Part shown: positions 17,228 to 25,397 of the stretch, piece after piece
How the letters are laid out: each line of letters begins with the position of its first letter
How positions within the stretch are numbered: position 1 is the stretch's first letter
From: Lentisphaerota bacterium
GTDB taxonomy: Bacteria; Verrucomicrobiota; Lentisphaeria; Victivallales; Victivallaceae
Reading direction: 5' to 3'
NCBI GenBank assembly: GCA_015061775.1
Contig: SUVY01000013.1
Coordinates: 1-51,103 of the forward strand
DNA: 51,103 bases
Program-made: the position numbers and the translations under genes
Notes under the pieces: generated by a model
Told to the model about the DNA's origin: nothing
Database searches by the model: none
Seen by the model: only the letters and a program-made list of their open reading frames with translations

Positions 17228-17359
17228 ATGTATATCGACGGCGGCACCGGAAGTATGTTGTTTCAGGCGGTTGCGGTAGGATTTTTTTCTTGTCTGGTAT
17301 TTTCAAGACAGATAATTTCCAAGCTCAAAAAACTCCTGTCGCGAGAGAAAAATGACTAA
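17228..17359 (+). CDS. 43-residue membrane microprotein
   Basis: A small gene beginning MYIDGGTGSMLFQAVAVG, with one membrane helix at about residues 10-27 and a basic tail (KLKKLLSREKND). AAAGG lies before the ATG. Its stop overlaps the start of the methyltransferase gene by eight bases, so it is the first gene of the cassette. Proteins of this kind, with a D/E-x-GTGS start and a single helix, are known from other bacteria beside NoeA-like methyltransferases and membrane phosphatase/sulfatase genes; this is from memory of such neighbourhoods. A membrane anchor or chaperone for the next two proteins is the natural guess. The conserved context and coupled start argue that it is real despite its size. 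Confidence 0.75.
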   Translation: MYIDGGTGSMLFQAVAVGFFSCLVFSRQIISKLKKLLSREKND

Positions 17360-18716
17360 GTCATCTCCGGCAGGACGCTTGCAGTCAAGTTTTCGTGATC
17401 CATCAGGATTTGTGTATCGCAAAGACGGGAAAGTATTCCGGCATATCTGTAAAAATGCGATGGCAGATTTTGAAAGGTTCATCTCAAGCGGACTCGCTGG
17501 AGTGCTGGTGGATAGAGAGCTGCTTTTGCCTTTTGAAATTATTTCAAAAGACAATGACTCCATTACCGTTGAGCCGGAGCAGATACCGTTTGTAACATGG
17601 TGTTACGAATGGAGTTATAATCAGTTTCTCGATGCGGCTGCAGTCACGGCTGAAATCTGCCGCACGGCACTGGAATACGGTTTTATCCTCAAGGATGCCA
17701 GCGCATTCAATCTGACATACCATAAAGGACGAATGTATTTTATAGATCATACAAGTTTTGTTCCGTATGATTTGGGTACTCCGTGGATGGCATATAAACA
17801 ATTTTGTATGCAATTCTTTTCTCCTCTTATGCTTATGAAATATGTTACCCCTGAGACGATTGCACTTTTAAAGAGCGATGTGGATGGTATAAAACTTGAT
17901 GTAGCTTCAAAAATGCTGCCGTGGAAAAGTTACTTTTTTCTTCCTGCGCTGACCCATATCCATCTGCACGCTCTCGCCGATAAGAAGTATTCCGGAAATA
18001 TGTCCGAAAGCCGTTCTGTACGGATGAAAGCAGACGGACTGCATGATCTATTGGAAACTATTTTGCATGATTTGAAAAGCTTGGGCCCCGGCAGCACAAA
18101 GACACTCTGGCAGGATTATTACAGTTGCGATCACTATTCAAAAGCAAGTTTTGAGCACAAAAAATTATTAACAGAAGAATTCTGTTCCAAAAGAAAGCCT
18201 GGAGTGCTTCTTGATGCCGGCGCAAACAGCGGAGTCTTTTCTCAGATAGCCTCACGCTACTCAACGATGGTCGTTGCAGCTGATTTTGATGCCAATGCTG
18301 TCGATGCACTTTACCTTAAATGCCGGAATACAAACAGCAACATTTTTCCGGTGAAACTTGATATATTCAATCCGACTCCGGCAGTCGGAGCGTTCAACGA
18401 GGAGCGCAGCAGTTTTTTTGACCGCTGTCAACCCGACTGTATCATGGGATTGGCTCTGATGCACCATTTGCGGGTGACCGGAAACTGGAATCTTGATAAC
18501 ATCGTAAAATTTTTTGCCATGGCGAAAAAATCTGCACTTGTGGAGTTTGTTCCGCTCGATGATCCAAGGATGCAGCAGCTTGTAAGGGGCAGGGGGAGCA
18601 TTTACGCAGATTGGGAGCTTGAAAATGTCGTGACGGCATTCAAAAGGAGTTTTTCCAAAGTGCGTATTTGTGAAATAATCAACAGTTCCCGTGTACTTAT
18701 TGAACTTGACAAATGA
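17352..18716 (+). CDS. NoeA-like SAM-dependent methyltransferase with kinase-like front half
   Basis: A 454-residue two-part protein. The C-terminal half is a class I methyltransferase: motif I is LLDAGANSGVFSQIA (DAGANSG at 288-294), an acidic VVAADFDANAV follows, and a later DCIMGLALMHHL corresponds to motif IV. It resembles the nodulation protein NoeA family, which modifies surface glycolipids. The N-terminal half carries GFILKDASAFNLTYHKGRMY then FIDHTSF (Asp115, Asn120, Asp132), reminiscent of the D-x4-N ... ID catalytic loop of kinase-fold enzymes. It begins inside the 43-residue gene and is followed seven bases later by the AlkP-fold gene. The substrate is probably an envelope glycan or lipid (inference). 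Confidence 0.8.
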   Translation: MTKSSPAGRLQSSFRDPSGFVYRKDGKVFRHICKNAMADFERFISSGLAGVLVDRELLLPFEIISKDNDSITVEPEQIPFVTWCYEWSYNQFLDAAAVTAEICRTALEYGFILKDASAFNLTYHKGRMYFIDHTSFVPYDLGTPWMAYKQFCMQFFSPLMLMKYVTPETIALLKSDVDGIKLDVASKMLPWKSYFFLPALTHIHLHALADKKYSGNMSESRSVRMKADGLHDLLETILHDLKSLGPGSTKTLWQDYYSCDHYSKASFEHKKLLTEEFCSKRKPGVLLDAGANSGVFSQIASRYSTMVVAADFDANAVDALYLKCRNTNSNIFPVKLDIFNPTPAVGAFNEERSSFFDRCQPDCIMGLALMHHLRVTGNWNLDNIVKFFAMAKKSALVEFVPLDDPRMQQLVRGRGSIYADWELENVVTAFKRSFSKVRICEIINSSRVLIELDK

Positions 18717-18723
18717 GGTTTTT

Positions 18724-21039
18724 ATGCAAGCTGGATTTTTCCGGAAGAGAGCTGATATATTTCTGCTCTCCATGGCGGTCGGAGCGGTTTTTTCAGCTCC
18801 GGTGATGAATATTTACCTGACGAACAAAAGTGCGTTTATTCTGAGCACTCCTGCCGCTGCAGCAATCAGTTTGGCAATCATGGGTGCGATATCTGCCGCA
18901 GTTGCCGGACTCCTTTGGGGTTTCCGCTCATCCGGATATAAAGCCGGAGTGACGTCACTGGTATTGGCTTTTGCATTGAGTGTACTTCTGCAATTTCATT
19001 TCGCCGAGGATTATTTTCGTGATTATACCACTCCGGAGACCAGTATATTCGACAGAATATTGATGTTTTCCACCCACTTTTTTCTTCTTGCAGTTCCATT
19101 TTTTGCTTCTTGGAAACTGCGGAAAATTGTGTTTGCCAATATCTGCCGCATATCCCTTGTGCTGCTGTTTGCCCAGCTTGCTTATGCAGTGCTGCCGCTC
19201 TTTGACCGGAACACCCGACACGAGCAATATGACTATCAGGAGTACTATTTCAGCGAGCAGGATAAATTTACATTCGGAAGTAAAAGGAATATAATTTTGT
19301 TGGTGGTTGACTCAATGGGAGCCGATATCGCCCGTGAGCTTTTGACAAAATATCCAGAAGTCGCTTCCGGACTTGCCGATTTCACCATGTTCGACAAATA
19401 CACCAGCGACAATCCCCGCACGATGTACGCTGTTCCAGCGATGTTGAGCGGAATACCTTACGCGGCAGATGAAGACGATGAAGACGGTCATTCAAAATAC
19501 CTTGAGCGGGTGTGCCGTGATAAAAACTCACTCTTTTCCGGATTGAAACGGCATGGGTTCAGAGTTGAGGGGTATCCGTTTATTCTGCAAACGATAAGTT
19601 ACGCTCCTGATGTGATAGACAACTCAACCACAGTATCCGGCGAAGTGCAAAAGGCATCATTCAGGAAGCTGCTTGAAACTTCATTTTCCCGGATGGTCAT
19701 GCTGCCGTTGAGAAAGCTGTTTGGGGAAAAAGAGAGTCTTCCATTTGTTGTTCCGACGGAAAGCCGTCCGGGAGAGCCGTATGACAGAGTGTTTTACAGC
19801 AATCTGGTAAAAGAGTTCAAGATCGGAGAGAACGAAAAAGTGTTCAAATATCTCCATTTGCATGGAGCTCACGACCCCGTTGTCACCGGAGAAAACTTGG
19901 AAACACCAGAAAAAACTCCGTTGCGTGTCGAACAGTTAAGAGGAAGTTTCAAAGTGGTTTTAAAGCTCATCGAGCTGCTCAAAAGTCACGACTTGTGGAG
20001 TGAAACATCAATCATCATTACTGGAGATCACTCTGAGTTATACACTCCAGGCACAGTCTGTTTTGTCAAAAATTCCCGGAGTGCCAGTCACCCATTGATG
20101 GTAAATCATTCTCCCGGAAAAGTTGATTACCTTGCCGGAACCATACTCAAAGAGTTTGAAAAAGATACTCCTCTGCCGTCACTCAATACGTGTGCTGCAG
20201 TACAGGCGTATCAGCCGGAAAAATATTATACGCCGGTGGAAACGGCAACTGCATGGAAAAAAATGACACCATCTGTTCCTTCAGCTCACGAAAGTCTTAA
20301 CACCAACTGTTACCTTGACGGAAACAAACTTGTGTTTGAGTCTTATCCTGATGCCGTGGATGCACTTTGCGGTTACCGTATTGTGGTGAGAAGTGAGGAA
20401 AATAATCAGGTGTGGTCAAGTGAATATATATTTTCTACTGACCAGGCTCGTTACATAACCAGTTGCGAATTTCCCTTTCCGGACGGTAATTACCGGGTGG
20501 AAATCCACAGTCTCGGAAAGAATGAGCTTCATCTTGAACCGCATCTGCAATCAGCCTCACGCCGTTTGTGGAAAAATTTTTTGAGGATAAAAGATGGCAA
20601 AGCTCAGGCGATAAAGGAGCATGAAATTGCAGCAAAACGTCACCTGTATGCCGGAAAAACGATTGATTTCGGTGTGAAAAGCTCCTTCCCGATGCTCAAA
20701 ATTCGGGAAAAAGCCGCGTTCCGTCAGGAGTATCTGCTGATTTTCGATGGAGCCGTTATGGAACTCTCTCTTGCCGCAAGCGAACGCGCTGGAGTTCTGC
20801 GTTTTGCCGTTATTGGTCAATACCATAGGGGAGGCGTATTGACAGTAAGTTGCGGTGATAATATCCGCAAGCAGATAACACTCAAAGCCGGAGTGGAGCA
20901 AACGGTCGATATTCCGCTTGTTGCCAATACAACTCCTGAAAAGCTGACTCTCAAATTCGGTTATGTTGCAGAAAATATTTCCAACGCCGCTCCACAGCGC
21001 AACCCCGGAGTGAACCTGCTGCGCATGGAGCGTCTGTGA
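18724..21039 (+). CDS. Membrane alkaline-phosphatase/sulfatase-fold protein
   Basis: A 771-residue protein with about five N-terminal membrane helices (roughly 12-30, 38-68, 73-92, 112-130 and 140-158). The following domain has the AlkP-superfamily pattern: NIILLVVDSMGAD with metal ligand Asp196, NPRTMYAVPAMLSG with likely nucleophile Thr233, HLHGAHDPVV, and IITGDHSELY. This is the layout of LtaS- and phosphoethanolamine-transferase-like enzymes, so transfer or hydrolysis of phosphate-linked head groups on an envelope polymer is likely. The last 250 residues form a beta-rich tail. GAGG precedes the ATG at 18724; an earlier in-frame ATG at 18691 lies inside the previous gene and is not used. 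It ends five bases from a convergent gene with no terminator between them. Confidence 0.8.
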   Translation: MQAGFFRKRADIFLLSMAVGAVFSAPVMNIYLTNKSAFILSTPAAAAISLAIMGAISAAVAGLLWGFRSSGYKAGVTSLVLAFALSVLLQFHFAEDYFRDYTTPETSIFDRILMFSTHFFLLAVPFFASWKLRKIVFANICRISLVLLFAQLAYAVLPLFDRNTRHEQYDYQEYYFSEQDKFTFGSKRNIILLVVDSMGADIARELLTKYPEVASGLADFTMFDKYTSDNPRTMYAVPAMLSGIPYAADEDDEDGHSKYLERVCRDKNSLFSGLKRHGFRVEGYPFILQTISYAPDVIDNSTTVSGEVQKASFRKLLETSFSRMVMLPLRKLFGEKESLPFVVPTESRPGEPYDRVFYSNLVKEFKIGENEKVFKYLHLHGAHDPVVTGENLETPEKTPLRVEQLRGSFKVVLKLIELLKSHDLWSETSIIITGDHSELYTPGTVCFVKNSRSASHPLMVNHSPGKVDYLAGTILKEFEKDTPLPSLNTCAAVQAYQPEKYYTPVETATAWKKMTPSVPSAHESLNTNCYLDGNKLVFESYPDAVDALCGYRIVVRSEENNQVWSSEYIFSTDQARYITSCEFPFPDGNYRVEIHSLGKNELHLEPHLQSASRRLWKNFLRIKDGKAQAIKEHEIAAKRHLYAGKTIDFGVKSSFPMLKIREKAAFRQEYLLIFDGAVMELSLAASERAGVLRFAVIGQYHRGGVLTVSCGDNIRKQITLKAGVEQTVDIPLVANTTPEKLTLKFGYVAENISNAAPQRNPGVNLLRMERL

Positions 21040-21044
21040 TCAGT

Positions 21045-23111
21045 TCACTTGACCGATATTCTGCGTACCGGCATGGTGATAACGTTTTTGTTGCGCCGGA
21101 TTATTCCGCTGCGGTTGGGCGCTCCATCGTAGCTTGCTCTGAGCAGAAAGAGCTGATTTCGTTCAAACGGAGTGCACTCTTTGGATACGTTGAAGTTGAA
21201 AGAGACGACATTGTTCTGCACCTTCATATCTGAAACAGTGACTCCGCGCGGCGGATCGATAGGTTCGACGCTGTCGATGGTTGGATTTCCGTTCTTGGGG
21301 AGGTCTTTGAATTTGATTTCAAAGCGGTATGATTTTCCTTTTTCTATCGTAACCGGAGCGGAGCTGCTCCAACTGAAGAGATGTGCGTTCCAAGCCCATG
21401 ACGGAGCAATATAAAGCTTGTGTGACGGAACGATATGGTAGTAGGCGAACGCCTGCATGAGTTCGTCTCCGGCGGTGAAGTTTACTATCTCTTTTCCGTT
21501 TTTTGCCGCGATGCTGATATTGACCATTTTATTCGGGTGCTTCGCGGTAGCCGGAGCTTTCAGCGTGAACGTGGCACGTTCAGCGTTTGCCGGAATGGTT
21601 TTAGCTCCGGTAAGGTAGTAACCGTGAGAGTTCCTGACTTCGAGAGTGATCTCCTTGTCGTAGCCGTCAAGTCTTTCGACCACGGCGGAAAACTGCTTGC
21701 AGCCATTGCGCGGAACCGATATCAGGCTCGGAGTGACATAGCCGATAAATCCCGGACGCGGGTTATCTATGCGCAAATGGTAATAGTGTTCGCTGCTTCC
21801 GGCTCCGGTTGTGTCAGTGAGCTCGACTTTGTAAATGCCCTTTTGCGGGGCCTTGAACATCAGATAGCTGTCGGCATTGTGCAATATTGTTCCGACCCTT
21901 GGACGCTTGATATCGTCGTTTGAAGCGACTAATTTGCCATTCTGGTCGAACACTTTGATTATTCCGTCGAGCGGAGAGCCCATTCGACGGGCGAAGAGTT
22001 CCAGCACGACAGGTTTTTCAGGAGACGCATTGAGCGAGAATGTCATTTTTTCACCCGGTTTGCTTATGACTCCCTGCATGCGGCAGGGGACCGGAACAGT
22101 TCCGACTGAGCCGCTTGCAGGCAGCAGATTTCTGATCCGCTGCGGGGCAGGGGGAATGATGAATTTCTTTACCCCCTTTGATGCCTGTATCCGGTAAACG
22201 AAATCGGCTCTTCCGCGGTAGATCGAGTCACGGATGATGAGCGTGTAGGTGTCGTCCGCCGGAGCTTTGAATATCAAAAGCGGGTCGGGGTTGAAGTGGT
22301 GATCGTCGGCGAATGCGACGGTTTTGCCCTTTGAGTCAAAGACTTCAAGTACAGCCTGAAAATGTCCGGGAACTCCATCTCCGATAAAAGGAACGAGCTC
22401 TCTTGCTGTGGTCTTGAAGGAGATTATTTCTCCCTTTTTTGCCTTGAAGAAAAATATATCGCGTTCACCTGGATATATCTGACCGTTGGCAACTCCGGGG
22501 ACTGGAATGAACGGGCGCGGAGTTTTTACCTTTTTTCCGGGGCGTTCATAGAGCGGTTCGTTGATTTCAGGTACATCGCTTACGAAGAAGGGAACCTGAT
22601 TGGTGATATCATTTCTGTTGCACAGCCTCAACTGCCGTTTTCCTGTCGGAGCATCTTTATCTATTTTCAGTTTTACGATGACTCTCTGGTTGATGGACGG
22701 AGACATCTGCAATGAATTGCGGGGAGTGAAGAACCACCTGTGAAAAATTGCGGTTTCCAGCGCATCAAGTTTATCCATGTTGTCATACCAGGGGGATACT
22801 CTCCAAAACTGGGTGTTCTCCGGCATTTTGGGTTGTGGAGTGCCCTTTTCGATCGCTTCGATCCATTTGGTCATATAGCGTCTCTGGTCTCCTGCAGGAA
22901 CAGGAAATCCCGGAACGTAAGTTATCTTCTCGATTGAGATCCCGGGACCGGCATCTATTTCTCTTTTTCCGCCGATGCCCTGACCTCCGAGAACTATGGT
23001 TGTGACGGTTCCGCGTTTTGCTCCTGCCGGGTAGCAGAAGCCGATGTGTCCTGCGGAAAATGCTTCAGCTGCGATAATTCCGGTTACAGCAAATAAAAAT
23101 AATTTTTTCAT
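21045..23111 (-). CDS. Exported protein with two PPC domains
   Basis: A 688-residue protein with a signal peptide (MKKLFLFAVTGIIAAEAFSA). The first 200 residues match the front part of planctomycete-type exported proteins that begin with a wrapped GTVTTIVLGGQG motif. Two bacterial pre-peptidase C-terminal (PPC) domains follow at about 208-310 and 345-450; each has the VFDSKGK/VFDQNGKLVA, ADDHHFNPDPLLIF and KAPADDTYTLII style of strands. The C-terminal third is Ig-like. No catalytic centre is visible, so a binding or structural role is likely. GAGGTGAAG precedes the ATG. It follows the DUF1549/DUF1553 gene by 16 bases, the usual partner in Planctomycetes and relatives. Confidence 0.75.
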   Translation of the reverse strand: MKKLFLFAVTGIIAAEAFSAGHIGFCYPAGAKRGTVTTIVLGGQGIGGKREIDAGPGISIEKITYVPGFPVPAGDQRRYMTKWIEAIEKGTPQPKMPENTQFWRVSPWYDNMDKLDALETAIFHRWFFTPRNSLQMSPSINQRVIVKLKIDKDAPTGKRQLRLCNRNDITNQVPFFVSDVPEINEPLYERPGKKVKTPRPFIPVPGVANGQIYPGERDIFFFKAKKGEIISFKTTARELVPFIGDGVPGHFQAVLEVFDSKGKTVAFADDHHFNPDPLLIFKAPADDTYTLIIRDSIYRGRADFVYRIQASKGVKKFIIPPAPQRIRNLLPASGSVGTVPVPCRMQGVISKPGEKMTFSLNASPEKPVVLELFARRMGSPLDGIIKVFDQNGKLVASNDDIKRPRVGTILHNADSYLMFKAPQKGIYKVELTDTTGAGSSEHYYHLRIDNPRPGFIGYVTPSLISVPRNGCKQFSAVVERLDGYDKEITLEVRNSHGYYLTGAKTIPANAERATFTLKAPATAKHPNKMVNISIAAKNGKEIVNFTAGDELMQAFAYYHIVPSHKLYIAPSWAWNAHLFSWSSSAPVTIEKGKSYRFEIKFKDLPKNGNPTIDSVEPIDPPRGVTVSDMKVQNNVVSFNFNVSKECTPFERNQLFLLRASYDGAPNRSGIIRRNKNVITMPVRRISVK

Positions 23112-23127
23112 ATCTTCACCTCAGCTG

Positions 23128-24690
23128 TCAGTGTTGATAGATAAACTCTTTTGAGTTGACGAGTGACCAGACGAGTTCTCCCCAGAATACCCAGGTTTTC
23201 TTCATGGCCTTGTTGCGTTTGCGGCAGAGCTCCCGTTCCTGTTTTGTGGCGGGTCTGGCAAGAACGTTGAGATAGACAAAATCCACCCGTTCGTTGAAAT
23301 TCATGCGTTTGTTTTTCCATCGTTTGGGGAATTTGCCTGCATTGTTGTAGATCCAGCCGGAATTCATGAGAAAGAGCCGCTGGGAGTCATCGATGGCACG
23401 CTTGCGTTCAGAGATCCGTCCTGAGTCCCGCGGAGGTCGTCCGAAGCTGTCAAGCATACGGCTTGAGATGCTTCCGTCGGAGATTTGAACGGCTCTGGTT
23501 CCGCGCGGAAGATAGGTGAAGGGTTCAGGTATCACGCTTGAGTAGCTTTCGCTGGTATCCAGTACTTTACAGATGATATCGACGAGTATTTCCGAGTCGA
23601 GGCGGCGCACTTTGAACGCGGCAAAACGTTGTTCCGCGAGGAACTGCTGCTCTTTGACGGTCTTCCAGTTGGCATTGTAAGCTTTGCTTGAGACGATAAG
23701 TTTGATGAGTTTTGCGGTACTTCCGTTGGTCTCTGTAAAGTAGTCGGCAAGGAAATCCAGAAGCTCAGGATTTGAAGGCTGCTGTCCAGCCGGAGACGAA
23801 AGCTTTACCTTGTCCCAGAAAGTTTCCGGAAGCGGCATATCATCGGCGGGTTCGACAATTCCTCTGCCCATGAACCAGCTCCATACACGGTTGACATAAG
23901 CTCTTGCAAAATAGCGGTTTTTCGGAGAAGTCATCCAGTCGGCGAGCACTTCACGCGGATCAGTTTCAGGCGCGTTGATGGTGAAATCTATTCCGTCAGG
24001 AGTTCCCGCCTTGACGACTTGACTGTTGATATCATTGTAAACGATCTCTTCTTTCCACTCATCAGTACTTTTGTATCTTATGCATTGGAAAAAGCCTTCA
24101 AAAGCCTTTTTGCGGTCATCGGAAAAGTTTTCATAACGCATACCGAGCAGCGAGAGCGCGGTGCTCTGGGCAAGCCCAGCCGGAGTGCGGTTTGCTGCTG
24201 CCCTGAAAAAATTGGCGGCAGGGACTCTGAAGTTGCTTCCGTTTGAGGTGAGCAGCTCTCTGGTCACCGTGTAGAAAGATCTGTCGCGCCTTGCGTTATC
24301 GAGAAAATAGTGGTGATAAGCATGTACTGCATTGGGCCAGAGGTTGATGGGAAACTCCGACTTGATGCGGAACATATCGCTGTAACGCATGGCAAGCAGA
24401 TCCGCGTATTCCGGAGTTTTCAGCAGACTGTCGATAAGTTTTTTTCGTTTGTCAGGTGATTTGTCGGCGAGAAAACGCTTTACCTCCTGCGGAGTCGGCT
24501 GGATGCCTTTTATATCCAGCATGATCCTGCGCAGGAATACATGATCCGGAGCCTGCGGAACCTCGGCAAGCTTGTGCTGCTGCCAATCCTTCTGTAAAAT
24601 GTCATTGAGTTTTGCGACTGCCGGATCTTCTGCGGCGCGGACAACGATGCCGACCAGCAGACAAAGCAGTCCAGAAAGCAGTTTTTTCAT
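23128..24690 (-). CDS. DUF1549/DUF1553 exported protein
   Basis: A 520-residue protein with a signal peptide ending near VRA-AED. DUF1549 spans about residues 30-235, shown by VFLRRIMLDIKGIQPTPQEV and PDKRKKLIDSLLKTPEYADL. DUF1553 covers most of the rest, with REVLADWMTSPKNRYFARAYVNRVWSWFMGRGIVEP and FMNS-like LFLMNSGW. Related planctomycete proteins are usually 700-1000 residues and carry a cytochrome c CxxCH; this one is short and has none. It is paired with the PPC protein, but the DUF1501 gene that often completes the set is absent. The biochemical role of the family is not established. It follows rdgB by 18 bases. Confidence 0.85.
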   Translation of the reverse strand: MKKLLSGLLCLLVGIVVRAAEDPAVAKLNDILQKDWQQHKLAEVPQAPDHVFLRRIMLDIKGIQPTPQEVKRFLADKSPDKRKKLIDSLLKTPEYADLLAMRYSDMFRIKSEFPINLWPNAVHAYHHYFLDNARRDRSFYTVTRELLTSNGSNFRVPAANFFRAAANRTPAGLAQSTALSLLGMRYENFSDDRKKAFEGFFQCIRYKSTDEWKEEIVYNDINSQVVKAGTPDGIDFTINAPETDPREVLADWMTSPKNRYFARAYVNRVWSWFMGRGIVEPADDMPLPETFWDKVKLSSPAGQQPSNPELLDFLADYFTETNGSTAKLIKLIVSSKAYNANWKTVKEQQFLAEQRFAAFKVRRLDSEILVDIICKVLDTSESYSSVIPEPFTYLPRGTRAVQISDGSISSRMLDSFGRPPRDSGRISERKRAIDDSQRLFLMNSGWIYNNAGKFPKRWKNKRMNFNERVDFVYLNVLARPATKQERELCRKRNKAMKKTWVFWGELVWSLVNSKEFIYQH

Positions 24691-24708
24691 GGCAAAATAG
24701 TCTCCGTA

Positions 24709-25302
24709 TTAAAAGTCGAGAGCAGACAATGTATCCTCTACAAATTCAATAGCCTGGTTGAAAGCGTTTGCCCGGTGGCTGATTTTGTCTTTTTCTGCTC
24801 CGGAGAGCTCAGCAAAGGTCTTGTCATAGCCGTCCGGAAGGAACACGGGATCATAGCCGAAGCCGTCTTTTCCGCGGGGCTCAAGTGTGATGGTTCCTTT
24901 TACTTCACCCTCGAAAACCTCGAGGACTTCTCCGTTGAAAGCGATGGCGATCGCGCAGACGAAGCGGGCGCGGCGGTTTTCGACGCCGTCGAGCTCTTTG
25001 AGGAGTTTTGCGATGCGCTCAGGATCAGAAGCGGCGTAGCGTGAGGAGTAAACTCCGGGACGTCCGTCGAGGGCTTCGACTTCGAGACCAGAGTCATCGG
25101 CAAAGGCGGCGGCTTCGCAGTAGCTGCTGGCGGCGGCGGCTTTGATGGAAGCGTTTTCGGCGAAAGTAGTTCCGTTTTCTTCGACTTCGGGGTATCCCGG
25201 ATAGTCAGCGAGCGACATGAGTTCCACATCCTGACCATCGAGCAGGCGGCGGTATTCTTCGACTTTATGGGCGTTTGCGGTGGCGACAACGATATGAGAC
25301 AT
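24709..25302 (-). CDS. rdgB: XTP/dITP pyrophosphatase (RdgB/HAM1 family)
   Basis: A 197-residue enzyme that hydrolyses non-canonical purine NTPs (dITP, XTP) to monophosphates and pyrophosphate, keeping them out of DNA and RNA. Family signatures are the N-terminal VVATANAHKVEEYRRLL, EENGTTFAENASIKA, the acidic FADDSGLEVEALDGRPGVYSSRYA and the C-terminal GKDGFGYDPVFLPDG then ISHRANAF. Length is standard. AAGGA precedes the ATG. It is divergent from tilS, and the two promoters overlap. Confidence 0.96.
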   Translation of the reverse strand: MSHIVVATANAHKVEEYRRLLDGQDVELMSLADYPGYPEVEENGTTFAENASIKAAAASSYCEAAAFADDSGLEVEALDGRPGVYSSRYAASDPERIAKLLKELDGVENRRARFVCAIAIAFNGEVLEVFEGEVKGTITLEPRGKDGFGYDPVFLPDGYDKTFAELSGAEKDKISHRANAFNQAIEFVEDTLSALDF

Positions 25303-25325
25303 AGTTAAAATTCCTTATATAAAGA

Positions 25326-25353
25326 TTGACATAACTTTATTCCGGTTTATATT
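25326..25353 (+). promoter_or_regulatory. Promoter of tilS
   Basis: TTGACA (25326-25331), 16 bases, TATATT (25348-25353). Its -10 element overlaps the -10 of the rdgB promoter on the other strand, so only one polymerase could occupy the site at a time. Confidence 0.55.
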
Positions 25354-25379
25354 ATATCATGTAAAAACTCAAAATGCAA
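25351..25379 (-). promoter_or_regulatory. Promoter of rdgB
   Basis: On the minus strand, TTGCAT (25379-25374), a 17-base spacer and TATAAT (25356-25351). It faces the tilS promoter and shares three bases of the -10. Confidence 0.5.
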
Positions 25380-25397
25380 GTGCTTGAGCGAAATGAA

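Noticed and set aside
17352-21039. Nodulation or teichoic acid gene cluster
   Set aside because: The similarity is at the family level only; neither nod genes nor teichoic acid synthesis genes are present, so a specific pathway name is not justified.
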